A stretch of 64,000 bases of DNA from Marinomonas ostreistagni (GTDB lineage: Bacteria; Pseudomonadota; Gammaproteobacteria; Pseudomonadales; Marinomonadaceae). Positions 53,935 through 62,234 of this stretch are shown here, in pieces. Position numbers and translations under genes: made by a program. The DNA is taken from contig NZ_JAFEKF010000002.1 in the NCBI RefSeq assembly GCF_016888445.1, forward strand, positions 1 through 64,000, given 5' to 3'. The notes below the pieces were generated by a model. It saw only the letters and a program-made list of their open reading frames with translations, ran no database searches and was not told the origin of the DNA. Within the stretch, counting starts at the first letter, position 1, and each line of letters opens with the position of its first letter.

Positions 53935-54126
53935 ATGAAAGCAAATGTCGGCGGAATTGATAAGGTGTTACGCATTGTGATCGGCGCCCTGCTGATTGCC
54001 TTAGCGCTGTTTGGTGTGATCAGTCCATGGGGCTACCTAGGTATCCTGCTGGTGCTCAGCGGCGTGTTTAACTTCTGTGGCCTGTACTCACTGCTGGGAA
54101 TCAACACCTGTAAGTCCTGCAAATAG
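53935..54126 (+). CDS. DUF2892 small membrane protein
   Basis: A 63-residue protein with two hydrophobic helices (about 14-28 and 34-52) and a terminal Cys pair (NTCKSCK). The MKANVGGIDKVLRIVIGALL start and the FCGLYSLLGINTC end are the DUF2892 pattern, also found at the C-terminus of rhodanese YgaP. AAGGAG precedes the ATG. The family has no settled function; the C-terminal cysteines suggest sulfur or redox chemistry. Confidence 0.9.
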   Translation: MKANVGGIDKVLRIVIGALLIALALFGVISPWGYLGILLVLSGVFNFCGLYSLLGINTCKSCK

Positions 54127-54140
54127 CCACATCAGACGTA

Positions 54141-54166
54141 AAAAAGGGAGCCGAAGCTCCCTTTTT
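54141..54166. terminator. Bidirectional terminator (DUF2892 gene / rph)
   Basis: AAAAAGGGAGC (54141-54151) and GCTCCCTTTTT (54156-54166) with a 4-base loop. A and T runs on both sides let it serve both converging genes. Confidence 0.92.
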
Positions 54167-54182
54167 CATTGATGGCGCAGAA

Positions 54183-54911
54183 TTACGCGTTGGCGTCTTC
54201 GAATAACGCTTGGCGCTGCAGCTCCATGATTTCATTGATGCCCTTACGCGCAACCTTCAGCATGCCGACCATGTGCTCATCACTAAAGGCTTCGCCTTCG
54301 GCCGTACCTTGGATCTCAATAAAACCGCCTTTATCGTTCATGATCACATTCATGTCCGTCTCAGCGCTTGAGTCTTCTGGATAATCCAAATCCAGCACTG
54401 GCGTGCCTTGGTAAACACCCACAGAGATCGCACCGATCTGCGAAATGATTGGGTTCTCCTTCACTTTTTTGTTTTCGACTAGCGTTTTCACGGCATCCGC
54501 TAGCGCGACAAAACCACCTGAAATCGACGCAGTACGCGTACCGCCATCGGCCTGAATCACATCACAGTCAATAGTGATGGTGTATTCGCCCAGCTTCTTC
54601 AAATCCAGCGCCGCGCGTAGTGAACGCCCGATCAGACGCTGAATCTCCACCGTACGACCGCCTTGTTTGCCGCGTGCCGCTTCGCGGTCCATGCGGTTGT
54701 GTGTCGAACGTGGCAACATGCCGTATTCAGCCGTGATCCAACCTTGGCCTTTGCCCTTCAAGAAACGAGGCACGCCTTGCACCACAGTCGCGGTACAAAT
54801 CACCTTGGTATCACCGCACTCTACTAATACGGAACCTTCCGCGTGCTTGGTAAAGTTACGCGTAAACTTCATCGGACGTAATTGATCAGCTGCTCTACCA
54901 CTTGGACGCAT
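54183..54911 (-). CDS. rph: Ribonuclease PH
   Basis: RNase PH trims tRNA 3' ends by phosphorolysis. From ATG 54911 the product is 242 residues starting [16 protein letters not shown], as in the family; a longer reading to 55031 adds an unconserved extension. [38 protein letters not shown] and [18 protein letters not shown] are intact. It is divergent from yicC, the usual arrangement. Confidence 0.97.
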   Translation of the reverse strand: MRPSGRAADQLRPMKFTRNFTKHAEGSVLVECGDTKVICTATVVQGVPRFLKGKGQGWITAEYGMLPRSTHNRMDREAARGKQGGRTVEIQRLIGRSLRAALDLKKLGEYTITIDCDVIQADGGTRTASISGGFVALADAVKTLVENKKVKENPIISQIGAISVGVYQGTPVLDLDYPEDSSAETDMNVIMNDKGGFIEIQGTAEGEAFSDEHMVGMLKVARKGINEIMELQRQALFEDANA

Positions 54912-55109
54912 ATAAGTCTCTCTGTCATTCGTTTGCAAAGGCCTAATTATAACGAACCCCGCGCAAAATGCCTGCCCATACTGAGGAAGTTTATCGCTAA
55001 GCCATCGCCTGAACCTAGCCCATACAAACATGACATCATCATCCTGACGCGCCCTGCACTCTTAGGTTACACTTAGCACAACTTTTACATTTAGCTGCTA
55101 GGGATTGAT

Positions 55110-55976
55110 ATGACTGCAAGCATGACCGCCTTTTCGCGCCAAGAAGCCGTATACGATTGGGGCACCATCAGCTGGGAGATTCGCTCGGTAAACCAACGCT
55201 ACCTTGAGCCACACTTCCGCCTGCCGGAGCAATTTCGTGAGCTAGAATTCAGCTTCCGCGACGTACTTCGCAAAAAGCTAAACCGCGGTAAAGTCGAATG
55301 TCAGCTACGCTTCTACGCCGAAGACACCGCTGCCAAAGGCCTGAATATCAACGCCGACAACGCTCAAGCCCTAGCCAACGCGGTCAACGAACTGGGCACT
55401 TGGTTTGATGGCATCAAAACGCCATCGCCACTGCAAATCCTACAATGGCCTGGCATTCTAAGCGATGACAGCGCCGATGCGGACGAAATGAAAAAAGCTG
55501 TGGTAGCGCTGTTTCACAAGGCCTTGGAAGAAATGATCCAAGTACGCCAACGTGAAGGTGAGCAACTCGACGCCATCATCATTGACCGCCTAGACGCCAT
55601 CGATGCCATCGTCGCCGATGTGAAAGCGAAGCTACCGACCATCATCGCGGCACAAAAGCAGAACCTACAAGACAAGCTAGAAGCGGCCAAAGTCGACCTA
55701 GATCCAATGCGCGTCGAAGCTGAAATCGTCATGCTGGCACAAAAAGCCGACGTCGCCGAAGAAGTGGATCGCCTAGCGACCCACACCAAAGAAGTGCGCC
55801 GTCAGCTAAACGAAAAAGGCCCTATCGGCCGCCGCCTAGACTTCCTAATGCAAGAGCTAAACCGCGAAGCCAACACGCTATCGTCTAAATCGATTGTGGT
55901 GGAGACAACGAATAGCGCTGTTGAGCTGAAGGTCTTGATCGAACAAATGCGAGAGCAAATACAAAACATCGAGTAA
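55110..55976 (+). CDS. yicC: YicC-family endoribonuclease
   Basis: A 288-residue YicC/YloC protein, a family with endoribonuclease members. The N-terminus SMTAFSRQEAVYDWGTISWE and SVNQRYLEPHFRLPE and the C-terminal GRRLDFLMQELNREANTLSS are diagnostic. In related genomes yicC is followed by gmk; here a toxin-antitoxin pair begins 22 bases after the stop instead. Confidence 0.95.
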   Translation: MTASMTAFSRQEAVYDWGTISWEIRSVNQRYLEPHFRLPEQFRELEFSFRDVLRKKLNRGKVECQLRFYAEDTAAKGLNINADNAQALANAVNELGTWFDGIKTPSPLQILQWPGILSDDSADADEMKKAVVALFHKALEEMIQVRQREGEQLDAIIIDRLDAIDAIVADVKAKLPTIIAAQKQNLQDKLEAAKVDLDPMRVEAEIVMLAQKADVAEEVDRLATHTKEVRRQLNEKGPIGRRLDFLMQELNREANTLSSKSIVVETTNSAVELKVLIEQMREQIQNIE

Positions 55977-55998
55977 CCTGAATATTGAAGGTGTAGCC

Positions 55999-56376
55999 AT
56001 GCTAGATAAAAAGAGTCTAATCCAATCCATTCAGCACCTTATGCCGGATGTTAGATTGATTTACCTGTTTGGCTCTCAAGCAGATGGCAGTGCTACGCCT
56101 TCGAGTGACATTGATGTTGCCGTGCTATTGAAGAAGAAACTAGACCCAGTAACACGCTTCGATTTAGAGCAAAGCCTAGCCATCGAGTTGAATCAAGATG
56201 TTGATTTAGTGGATTTGTTAACAGCATCGACTGTCTTACAAAACCAAGTCATCATGCATGGTAAGCTGCTTTTTGGAAGTGAAAACGAGCAGGCGAAATT
56301 TGAAATGCAGGTCATGTCTATGTATCAGCATCTAAACGAAGAACGCTCTGACATTTTGCAGGAGTACCTAAAGTGA
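55999..56376 (+). CDS. mntA: MntA-family antitoxin (nucleotidyltransferase)
   Basis: A 125-residue minimal nucleotidyltransferase. The motif GSQADGSATPSSDIDV (about 25-40) gives the GSx10DxD metal/NTP site, with a further acidic cluster DVDLVDLL near 70. MntA proteins transfer AMP to the partner HepT toxin, blocking its RNase activity. A GAAGG site precedes the ATG. The stop overlaps the hepT start (GTGA) by 4 bases. Assigned from the motif and pairing. Confidence 0.9.
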   Translation: MLDKKSLIQSIQHLMPDVRLIYLFGSQADGSATPSSDIDVAVLLKKKLDPVTRFDLEQSLAIELNQDVDLVDLLTASTVLQNQVIMHGKLLFGSENEQAKFEMQVMSMYQHLNEERSDILQEYLK

Positions 56377-56783
56377 ACGACTCAATTCTCAATAAGCTCG
56401 CTACCATTGATCGCTGCTTAAAGCGCATTCGAGAAGTTTACGATCTTGCAAAAGAACACTTCGATACCGATTACACCAGCCAAGATTCTATCATTCTGAA
56501 CCTTCAGCGAGCCTGCGAAGCCAGCATTGATGCCGCTAATATACTTAACAAGCAGCACAACACAGGTATTCCGCAAAGTAGCCGAGACAGCTTTGAACTA
56601 CTTAAGAAAGCAGGGCTGCTCTCTGCCCCGCTCGCCTCCAACCTGCAAAAAATGGTTGGCCTTCGCAATGTCGCAGTCCATGATTATCAAACGCTTAACT
56701 TAGAGATTGTGAAGCATGTGGTAGAAAATAGACTGTCTGATTTTGAAGACTTTATTACTGCTGTAAAAGAATTAAAAGCTTAG
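56373..56783 (+). CDS. hepT: HepT-family RNase toxin (HEPN/DUF86)
   Basis: A 136-residue HEPN protein. RNVAVHDY (R98, H103, Y105) is the Rx4-6HxY active site of HepT, where the Tyr is the residue AMPylated by MntA. The helical N-terminal half (LNLQRACEASIDAANI) fits the family. The start is GTG at 56373 within the mntA stop. It is tail-to-tail with the PLD-helicase gene, with a 4-base overlap of coding ends. Confidence 0.9.
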   Translation: MNDSILNKLATIDRCLKRIREVYDLAKEHFDTDYTSQDSIILNLQRACEASIDAANILNKQHNTGIPQSSRDSFELLKKAGLLSAPLASNLQKMVGLRNVAVHDYQTLNLEIVKHVVENRLSDFEDFITAVKELKA

Positions 56784-59700
56784 CCCACCGCCAGCTTCGC
56801 AGCTTGCTGCCACATAAAGTTGGGGATCGGCGTGCTCAACTGCCAAGTAATGCTCATCGGTTGTGAGCCGGTGTGCGAGACGTATTCCACTTCACCGTAA
56901 TTCACAAAGCCCATGGTGCGGCCGTATTCATCTTTGGTTTGCTCGCGCACAAATAAAAACAGGCGTTTGCCAATCTCACTATGATCTATGTAGTCTTTTC
57001 CTCGACCATAATCAGGCCGTGCGCTGTTCTGTGATTGCCAATGGAACAACTGCTCGTTGATAGCATAGTCATGGTACATAGTCGTCGGTGAAAACTGCTT
57101 TTCATTCTTGTCTAAGGTGACAAATAGCAGCTCGATGTTTTGCTCTGCAATGACGAACACACCTTCTCGCGCTGGCGGTTGTTGCTCAAACGTCGTTGCG
57201 CCAAATGCAGCCAGTATCTGTTCTCTAGCATAGCGGGCATGCACTTTAAGCGGCACCTCAGGCAGATCGGTCATATCCAGCAATTCGTGTTTGATCCGCG
57301 CAAGTTGCCAGCGAATCACATCGGCAAGTTCCTGTGCTACTCCAAGGTGGCTCAGCTGCTTAATACTCTGCGCTAACGACGCAAAACCTACATCCGAGCC
57401 AGGCTTCTGCCAAAAGTCATAATGGCACATCACCGTACGACGATCGTCAGTGCAAACACCGCTAAAGTCAGTCTGACAAAGCTGCCCAAGAAAGTTTAAA
57501 TAGCCATGATCATCACAGGTCAGAATGCGGTTATGAATCGCTTTGCGCACTAGCTTAAAGGCTTCAGCAATCCGCGAATCTTCTTTGACTTCATCTTTGG
57601 CGTTCGCCACCAACTCAGCCCAACTGCCGCGTTTGTACAGTTCGTTTAAGTCGATGTGCGGATGCTGCGCGATAAAGTTCGTCAGCGTCAGAGGCTGTGT
57701 GGAATGCTGCGGGAATTGACGAATCATAGCAGTCAGGCGGCTTTTAGTAAGCGTCGCTTGGCGAATATTACTGAGCACCATTTCTTGGGTACGTTTTGTC
57801 AGCTCAATACGACAGCCCAATGGAGCATGGGGAAAACCTTGCTTGATTTCATCACTGATCGCTTTTGGGCTACGCCCCACTAACGCTCTGAATTTATTAG
57901 CAAAATTATACTCTGGCTTGGAGTTACCAACAAAATCCAATACCGTGCAACACTTTTTACCTTCCGCTAAGCGCAGACCTCGCCCCAATTGCTGTAAGAA
58001 GATCGTGAGACTTTCTGTCGGGCGTAAAAACAGTAAAGTATCGACTTCCGGAATATCGACGCCCTCATTAAAGATATCCACCACACACAGCACATTGATT
58101 TGCCCACTCCGTAAGGCTTGTTGCTTCTGCTGACGCTGATCGCTGTTATCACTGGTTAAGATATCCGCATTAATGCCCTTTAAGAGAAATTGCTTGGTCA
58201 TGTAGTCCGCGTGTTCACGGCTGACACAAAACGCCAATGCCTTCATTTGGCTGATATCGGTCACGATCTCCTGCAAACTCAATACGATCTTATCAACACG
58301 GGCTTGATTATGAGTATAGAGATTAGTGAGCTGTCCGATGTCGTAACGCCCACGGCTCCAAGCAATATTACGAAGATCCGTATCATCATCGATACCAAAA
58401 TATTGAAATGGCGATAAGTGACGGCGATTAATCGCTTCCGGTAAACGAATTTCAGCGGCAATCACACCACCGAAGTCAGCCAGAATATCACCGCCATCAT
58501 GACGCTCAGGTGTGGCAGTTAAACCTAATAAAAGGCTCGGTTGGAAGTACGCTAATACCGCACGATAGCTGTTTGCTTTAATGTGATGCACTTCATCAAT
58601 AACGATGTAATCGTAGTAATCAGGCGTCAGGTTAAGTTGATCTAATTGGTTATTCAGCGTTTGGATCGACACAAACAGCTGTCGATAATGGGCAGGAGCG
58701 TGACTGCCAACCCAAAACTCACCGAATGAGCCATCGCGAAGTACGCCGCGATACGCCGCTCGAGCTTGCTTTAAAATCTCTTCCCGATGCGCCACAAACA
58801 AAAAGGTCGCATTGGGCTTTTCTTTCAAAAAGCGTGCAAAATCAAACGCCGAGATAAGCGTTTTTCCTGTACCAGTCGCAGCGACAACCAGATTGCGGAA
58901 GCGCTGATGTAAATGACGCTCAACAGCCAACTGCTCCAAGATTTCACTCTGATGTGGAAATGGTGTGATATCAAAGAAATGCGCCGCGCTTTGTTCGTCA
59001 CTGCCACGCTGTTGTCGCAGGGCACGGTTTAGCTTTTCCGTACTGCTAGCATCGCCATCAAAGCGTTCAAATTCATTCGATGCCCAATAGGTTTCAAAGG
59101 TACTGAGCGACTTATCAATGATATGAGGGATTTCTTGGGAAGTGATTTTGAGGTTCCATTCAAGGCCATTGGTGAGCGCTGAGTGAGATAAATTAGAAGA
59201 GCCAATATAGCCCGTGTGATAGCCAGTATTGCGTAAGAATAAGTAGCTCTTAGCGTGCAAACGTTCGCGTTCAGTGTTGTAGCTGAGCTTCACTTCCGTA
59301 TTAGGTAAGTTAGCCAAGTACTCTACCGCCTTGGCATCCGTAGCGCCCATATAAGAAGTAGTAATGACCTTTAGCTCACGACCACTGGCAGTAAACGCTT
59401 CCAGCTCTTTACGAAAGATGCGAATACCGGCCCATTTGATAAACGACACCAGCCAGTAAATTTTATCTGCGGATAAGATTTCGCGTTTTAGCTCAGACTC
59501 TAGCGACAAGCCAGCATTACTACCGCAAAAAAGCTCGCTTTGAGTAAGACCGGTTAACGGGAAAATGTCTTCGACATATTGCCTAAGATTGGCTGCAACA
59601 GGATTTTCTAGTTCATATAAAGCCGTGAGGATTTTGCCTTGGCTATTGAGTAGGTTCTCTTCGATCAGGCCATCATCTTGTAAACGCTCTTTCAGCCAAA

Positions 59701-59920
59701 GTAATAACTCATTGGATAACGCGATTTGCTGTTGCAGTTGGTCGTTGCCAGTCGGCACTGAGCCAATAGCGTATTCGAGAATATTAGACAGAAAACGCGA
59801 CAGCCACACCGATGCCTCGCTGCTAGTTAGCGTTCGTTCGCCCACATAAAAGCGCTCACGATCCAAACGCTTTTCCACCAGCTGAGTGATCAGCTGCTCA
59901 TAAATACCCGACTGCTGCAT
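56780..59920 (-). CDS. PLD-nuclease/superfamily 2 helicase protein, SauUSI-like (DUF3427)
   Basis: A 1,046-residue protein. An N-terminal phospholipase-D-type nuclease domain has HAK (H222, K224) and GSSNLSHSAL. A superfamily 2 helicase follows: Walker A ATGTGKT (348-354), DEVHH (442-446), LTATPERHD and the C-terminal QQLGRGLRLAEGK. The end resembles the DUF3427 region. This order is that of SauUSI, an ATP-dependent restriction enzyme that cuts methylated DNA. ATG 59920 has AAGGGA 5 bases upstream and is preferred to TTG 59944. It lies beside mntA-hepT and a hipA remnant, so a defence role is likely. Confidence 0.85.
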   Translation of the reverse strand: MQQSGIYEQLITQLVEKRLDRERFYVGERTLTSSEASVWLSRFLSNILEYAIGSVPTGNDQLQQQIALSNELLLWLKERLQDDGLIEENLLNSQGKILTALYELENPVAANLRQYVEDIFPLTGLTQSELFCGSNAGLSLESELKREILSADKIYWLVSFIKWAGIRIFRKELEAFTASGRELKVITTSYMGATDAKAVEYLANLPNTEVKLSYNTERERLHAKSYLFLRNTGYHTGYIGSSNLSHSALTNGLEWNLKITSQEIPHIIDKSLSTFETYWASNEFERFDGDASSTEKLNRALRQQRGSDEQSAAHFFDITPFPHQSEILEQLAVERHLHQRFRNLVVAATGTGKTLISAFDFARFLKEKPNATFLFVAHREEILKQARAAYRGVLRDGSFGEFWVGSHAPAHYRQLFVSIQTLNNQLDQLNLTPDYYDYIVIDEVHHIKANSYRAVLAYFQPSLLLGLTATPERHDGGDILADFGGVIAAEIRLPEAINRRHLSPFQYFGIDDDTDLRNIAWSRGRYDIGQLTNLYTHNQARVDKIVLSLQEIVTDISQMKALAFCVSREHADYMTKQFLLKGINADILTSDNSDQRQQKQQALRSGQINVLCVVDIFNEGVDIPEVDTLLFLRPTESLTIFLQQLGRGLRLAEGKKCCTVLDFVGNSKPEYNFANKFRALVGRSPKAISDEIKQGFPHAPLGCRIELTKRTQEMVLSNIRQATLTKSRLTAMIRQFPQHSTQPLTLTNFIAQHPHIDLNELYKRGSWAELVANAKDEVKEDSRIAEAFKLVRKAIHNRILTCDDHGYLNFLGQLCQTDFSGVCTDDRRTVMCHYDFWQKPGSDVGFASLAQSIKQLSHLGVAQELADVIRWQLARIKHELLDMTDLPEVPLKVHARYAREQILAAFGATTFEQQPPAREGVFVIAEQNIELLFVTLDKNEKQFSPTTMYHDYAINEQLFHWQSQNSARPDYGRGKDYIDHSEIGKRLFLFVREQTKDEYGRTMGFVNYGEVEYVSHTGSQPMSITWQLSTPIPNFMWQQAAKLAVG

Positions 59921-59952
59921 AAAGTCCCTTTGACGCCCGCTCAATCAATAAT

Positions 59953-59997
59953 GGGACTATACTCCCATATCTCAGCGAAAACTGGGAATACAGTCCC
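59953..59997. promoter_or_regulatory. Paired inverted repeats upstream of the helicase gene
   Basis: GGGACTATACTCCCA (59953-59967) and TGGGAATACAGTCCC (59983-59997) are inverted copies with two mismatches, 15 bases apart. The first is itself nearly palindromic (GGGA-N6-TCCC). They lie 33-77 bases before the helicase start. A pair of operators for an XRE-type repressor is plausible; no such repressor gene is seen in the window. Confidence 0.55.
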
Positions 59998-60003
59998 TCT
60001 TTT

Positions 60004-60219
60004 TTAGCGCAGCGGTATGCTTTTTAGGTGCGTCTCAATCGCTGCAATCATAGATGTGGTCAGTGGCAAATGGGCTTTTGCTTGCGCCCAAACTTCATGA
60101 AAGCCTGCTACGGTTTCTTTAGCCGTATCTAGTACCAGCTTTTCTGGCAACATAGCTTTAGCGGCTAGGTGTGATAGTTCATCCAAGGTGAAGTCACTGA
60201 ACTTCTTACTGCGGCTTAG
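60004..60219 (-). pseudogene. HipA toxin C-terminal remnant
   Basis: About 70 residues match the C-terminal end of HipA-family kinase toxins: RSKKFSDFTLDELSHLAAKA, LPEKLVLDTAKETV and HLKSIPLR just before the stop. Two stop codons (60220-60225) directly precede it in frame, and no kinase domain or HipB lies upstream, so most of the gene has been lost. It probably records an earlier hipBA module in this patch. Confidence 0.75.
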
Positions 60220-60599
60220 TTATCATCTAATTGGTAGGCAGGTGACACTGACTCACCTTCATCCGTTACGCCATGACTGATTCGAATAATCGAATTGATC
60301 GCAGGGATCGACTTTAATTTGATATGCAATGACACATCAAAGTGTGCTCATGATATACAAATCCATATCAAACTAAGCCTTCGTACTTACTTGTCTTAGA
60401 AACTTACGGGACAGAAGAAAGCGACCTTACCAGAGCTGAGCAACGCCATTTTAAAAACACTTTAACCACATTTAACCACTCGGCGTAACAATCATGACTG
60501 GAAGTTGTAAAGCTTTCACAAGCGGCGACAGTTGGCTAACGCTTTGGAAATCTTTCTGCTAGCTTTGAATCACTACTAACCAAACAGTGAGGGACGGCT
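60220..60599. other. Non-coding stretch with degraded coding remains
   Basis: No intact gene is visible. On the minus strand a short open stretch (about 60216-60347) encodes about 40 residues ending SPAYQLDDN, with stops on both sides, and looks like the tail of a lost gene. The rest (60350-60590) is A/T-richer than its surroundings and shows only a tandem TTTAACCAC near 60460-60478. This fits decayed accessory DNA. Confidence 0.5.
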
Positions 60600-60734
60600 A
60601 TGAAATTTTCAATGTTAGCGATGGTTACAGCACTTTTCTTAGGTGGTTGTTCGAATACGTGGGAAGGCGTAAAAGACGATTCGTCTGAGATTTACAACGA
60701 GTCGAAAGAGACGGTGCATGAAGCGACTGAGTAA
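60600..60734 (+). CDS. Small entericidin-like lipoprotein
   Basis: A 44-residue open frame starting at ATG 60600 with a GAGGGA site. It has a signal peptide with a lipobox (FLGGC, Cys at 17) and a short polar mature part (SNTWEGVKDDSSEIYNESKE and a few more). The layout is that of entericidin A/B-type lipoproteins, which are cell-envelope stress proteins. A terminator follows at 60774-60806. The match is by size and layout rather than strong sequence identity. Confidence 0.7.
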   Translation: MKFSMLAMVTALFLGGCSNTWEGVKDDSSEIYNESKETVHEATE

Positions 60735-60773
60735 GTTCGCCTGCGAATCGTTTGAGAAAAACGTTTAAAAAGA

Positions 60774-60806
60774 AGCCCGCTTTAAGAGTATTAAAGCGGG
60801 CTTTTT
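60774..60806. terminator. Terminator between lipoprotein and cytochrome c genes
   Basis: A perfect 12-bp stem (60774-60785 with 60791-60802), a 5-base loop and a T-run to 60806. It mainly serves the plus-strand lipoprotein gene; the minus side has fewer Ts. Confidence 0.88.
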
Positions 60807-60840
60807 GTTGCTAAAAGCATATAACCAGTCGCGAACGCGT

Positions 60841-62232
60841 TTATTTCTTACGCTTGCGGTGCCATAGCAGTCCGATGGCGAACAACACCACGACCACACC
60901 TACGCCCATACCGACGCGCGCGTATTGGATCAACGGCGATTGCGCACCACCCGCGCGGATCTCGGCCACTTGTTCGGGGGTCACTTGTGTGCCCTTTAAG
61001 CCGTGCATATCAAGGATGTAGTTCGACAGTTGCGCCACTTGTTGGTTGTCCAAGTTGTTGAGGGCGTTAGGCTGATCACCAAACGGTGGCATAAACACAT
61101 GACCGCCAGCTTCGGTTTCTCGATCTACGCCGTACAAGATGGTCGCGATCAAGTTAGAAGTATTGGCTTCACCAGTGACCGAGTTGTGGAACAAGCTTGG
61201 GTAGTAACCATCTTCAGTGCCTTGGGCATTGTAACCATGACACGAGGCACAGCTGCCTGAGTACAGGCGCGCGCCTGGCGCAGAGGTGTCTTCATGGAAG
61301 TCTTTACCACGAAACGCCGCCAATTTATTGCCTGGCTCACCTTGGTTAAAGCGGTTGTCCGAGGCGGTATTCACCGCCGGCACCGTTGCTAAATAATCGG
61401 CAATGGCATTTAAGTCACCGTCGCTCAGATGCTGAAAGCTGTAGCTGATCGCTTCAGCCATACTGCCCGCCGCTTGCGCTTTGCCTTCGACATGGCCGGT
61501 TTTCAGGTATTGCACCACCTCGGCTTTGCTCCAGCTACCGATGCCGCTGACTTTGTCAGAGGTAATATTCGGCGCGTACCAAGGGCCCACTTGAGCACCT
61601 GCAAGGAACTGATCGCCCTGCTCTTGCATCAACAAACCGCGCGGCGTGTGACATGTGGCACAGTGAGTGGGGCCTTCCACTAAGTAACGGCCACGGTTCC
61701 ACGACTCAGATTGTTCTGGATCGTCTTGGTGTACGGTGTCATCAAGGAACAAGGCATTCCAAAACGCCATCGAAAAACGCAGGTTCATCGGGAATGGCAG
61801 CTCAGTCTCAGGGACAGGTTGATCCACAGGCTTAACTGCGTTCATAAAGTAGCTGTACAGCGCGTGAATGTCTTCGTCCGTCAGCTTGGCGTAAGCGGTG
61901 TACGGCATCGCCGGATACAGATGAGAACCATCTGCCGCGATGCCTTTGCGCAAGGCGTTAGCAAATTGTTCTTCGGTGTAGTTACCAATACCGAATGCTT
62001 TTGATGGCGTGATATTGGTAGCGAAGATGGTGCCGACTGGTGAGCTAATCGCTTTGCCGCCGGTAAACGGTTTAGCGGCGTGCTCTTGGCTGTGACAAGC
62101 GGTACAGTCCGATGCGATGGCAAGGTACTCGCCTTTGGCTAACGTCTCAGCATCATTGGAGGCTTGCGCTAATGCCAATGGCGACAGCAGCACCGCCGCA
62201 CTTAACAGAAGGCTATGCGTGAAAGTCTTCAT
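60841..62232 (-). CDS. Triheme cytochrome c subunit of a gluconate-dehydrogenase-type enzyme
   Basis: A 463-residue exported cytochrome c with a signal peptide (cleavage near LAQA) and a C-terminal membrane anchor (about 437-459). Three CxxCH heme sites are at C43-H47, C191-H195 and C328-H332. This is the cytochrome subunit of membrane FAD dehydrogenases for gluconate, sorbitol or glucose, passing electrons to ubiquinone. It starts 3 bases after the GMC gene stop; ATGA-type close spacing indicates one operon. Confidence 0.92.
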   Translation of the reverse strand: MKTFTHSLLLSAAVLLSPLALAQASNDAETLAKGEYLAIASDCTACHSQEHAAKPFTGGKAISSPVGTIFATNITPSKAFGIGNYTEEQFANALRKGIAADGSHLYPAMPYTAYAKLTDEDIHALYSYFMNAVKPVDQPVPETELPFPMNLRFSMAFWNALFLDDTVHQDDPEQSESWNRGRYLVEGPTHCATCHTPRGLLMQEQGDQFLAGAQVGPWYAPNITSDKVSGIGSWSKAEVVQYLKTGHVEGKAQAAGSMAEAISYSFQHLSDGDLNAIADYLATVPAVNTASDNRFNQGEPGNKLAAFRGKDFHEDTSAPGARLYSGSCASCHGYNAQGTEDGYYPSLFHNSVTGEANTSNLIATILYGVDRETEAGGHVFMPPFGDQPNALNNLDNQQVAQLSNYILDMHGLKGTQVTPEQVAEIRAGGAQSPLIQYARVGMGVGVVVVLFAIGLLWHRKRKK

Positions 62233-62234
62233 GA

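Noticed and set aside
59953-59997. Terminator of the hipA remnant
   Set aside because: The repeat is long and widely spaced, and the T-rich end (59998-60005) is on the wrong side for minus-strand transcription of hipA; operator is the better reading.
55977-60600. Insertion sequence, integrase, CRISPR array or att repeats in the defence patch
   Set aside because: No transposase or integrase motifs, terminal inverted repeats, spaced repeats or flanking direct repeats were found by eye.
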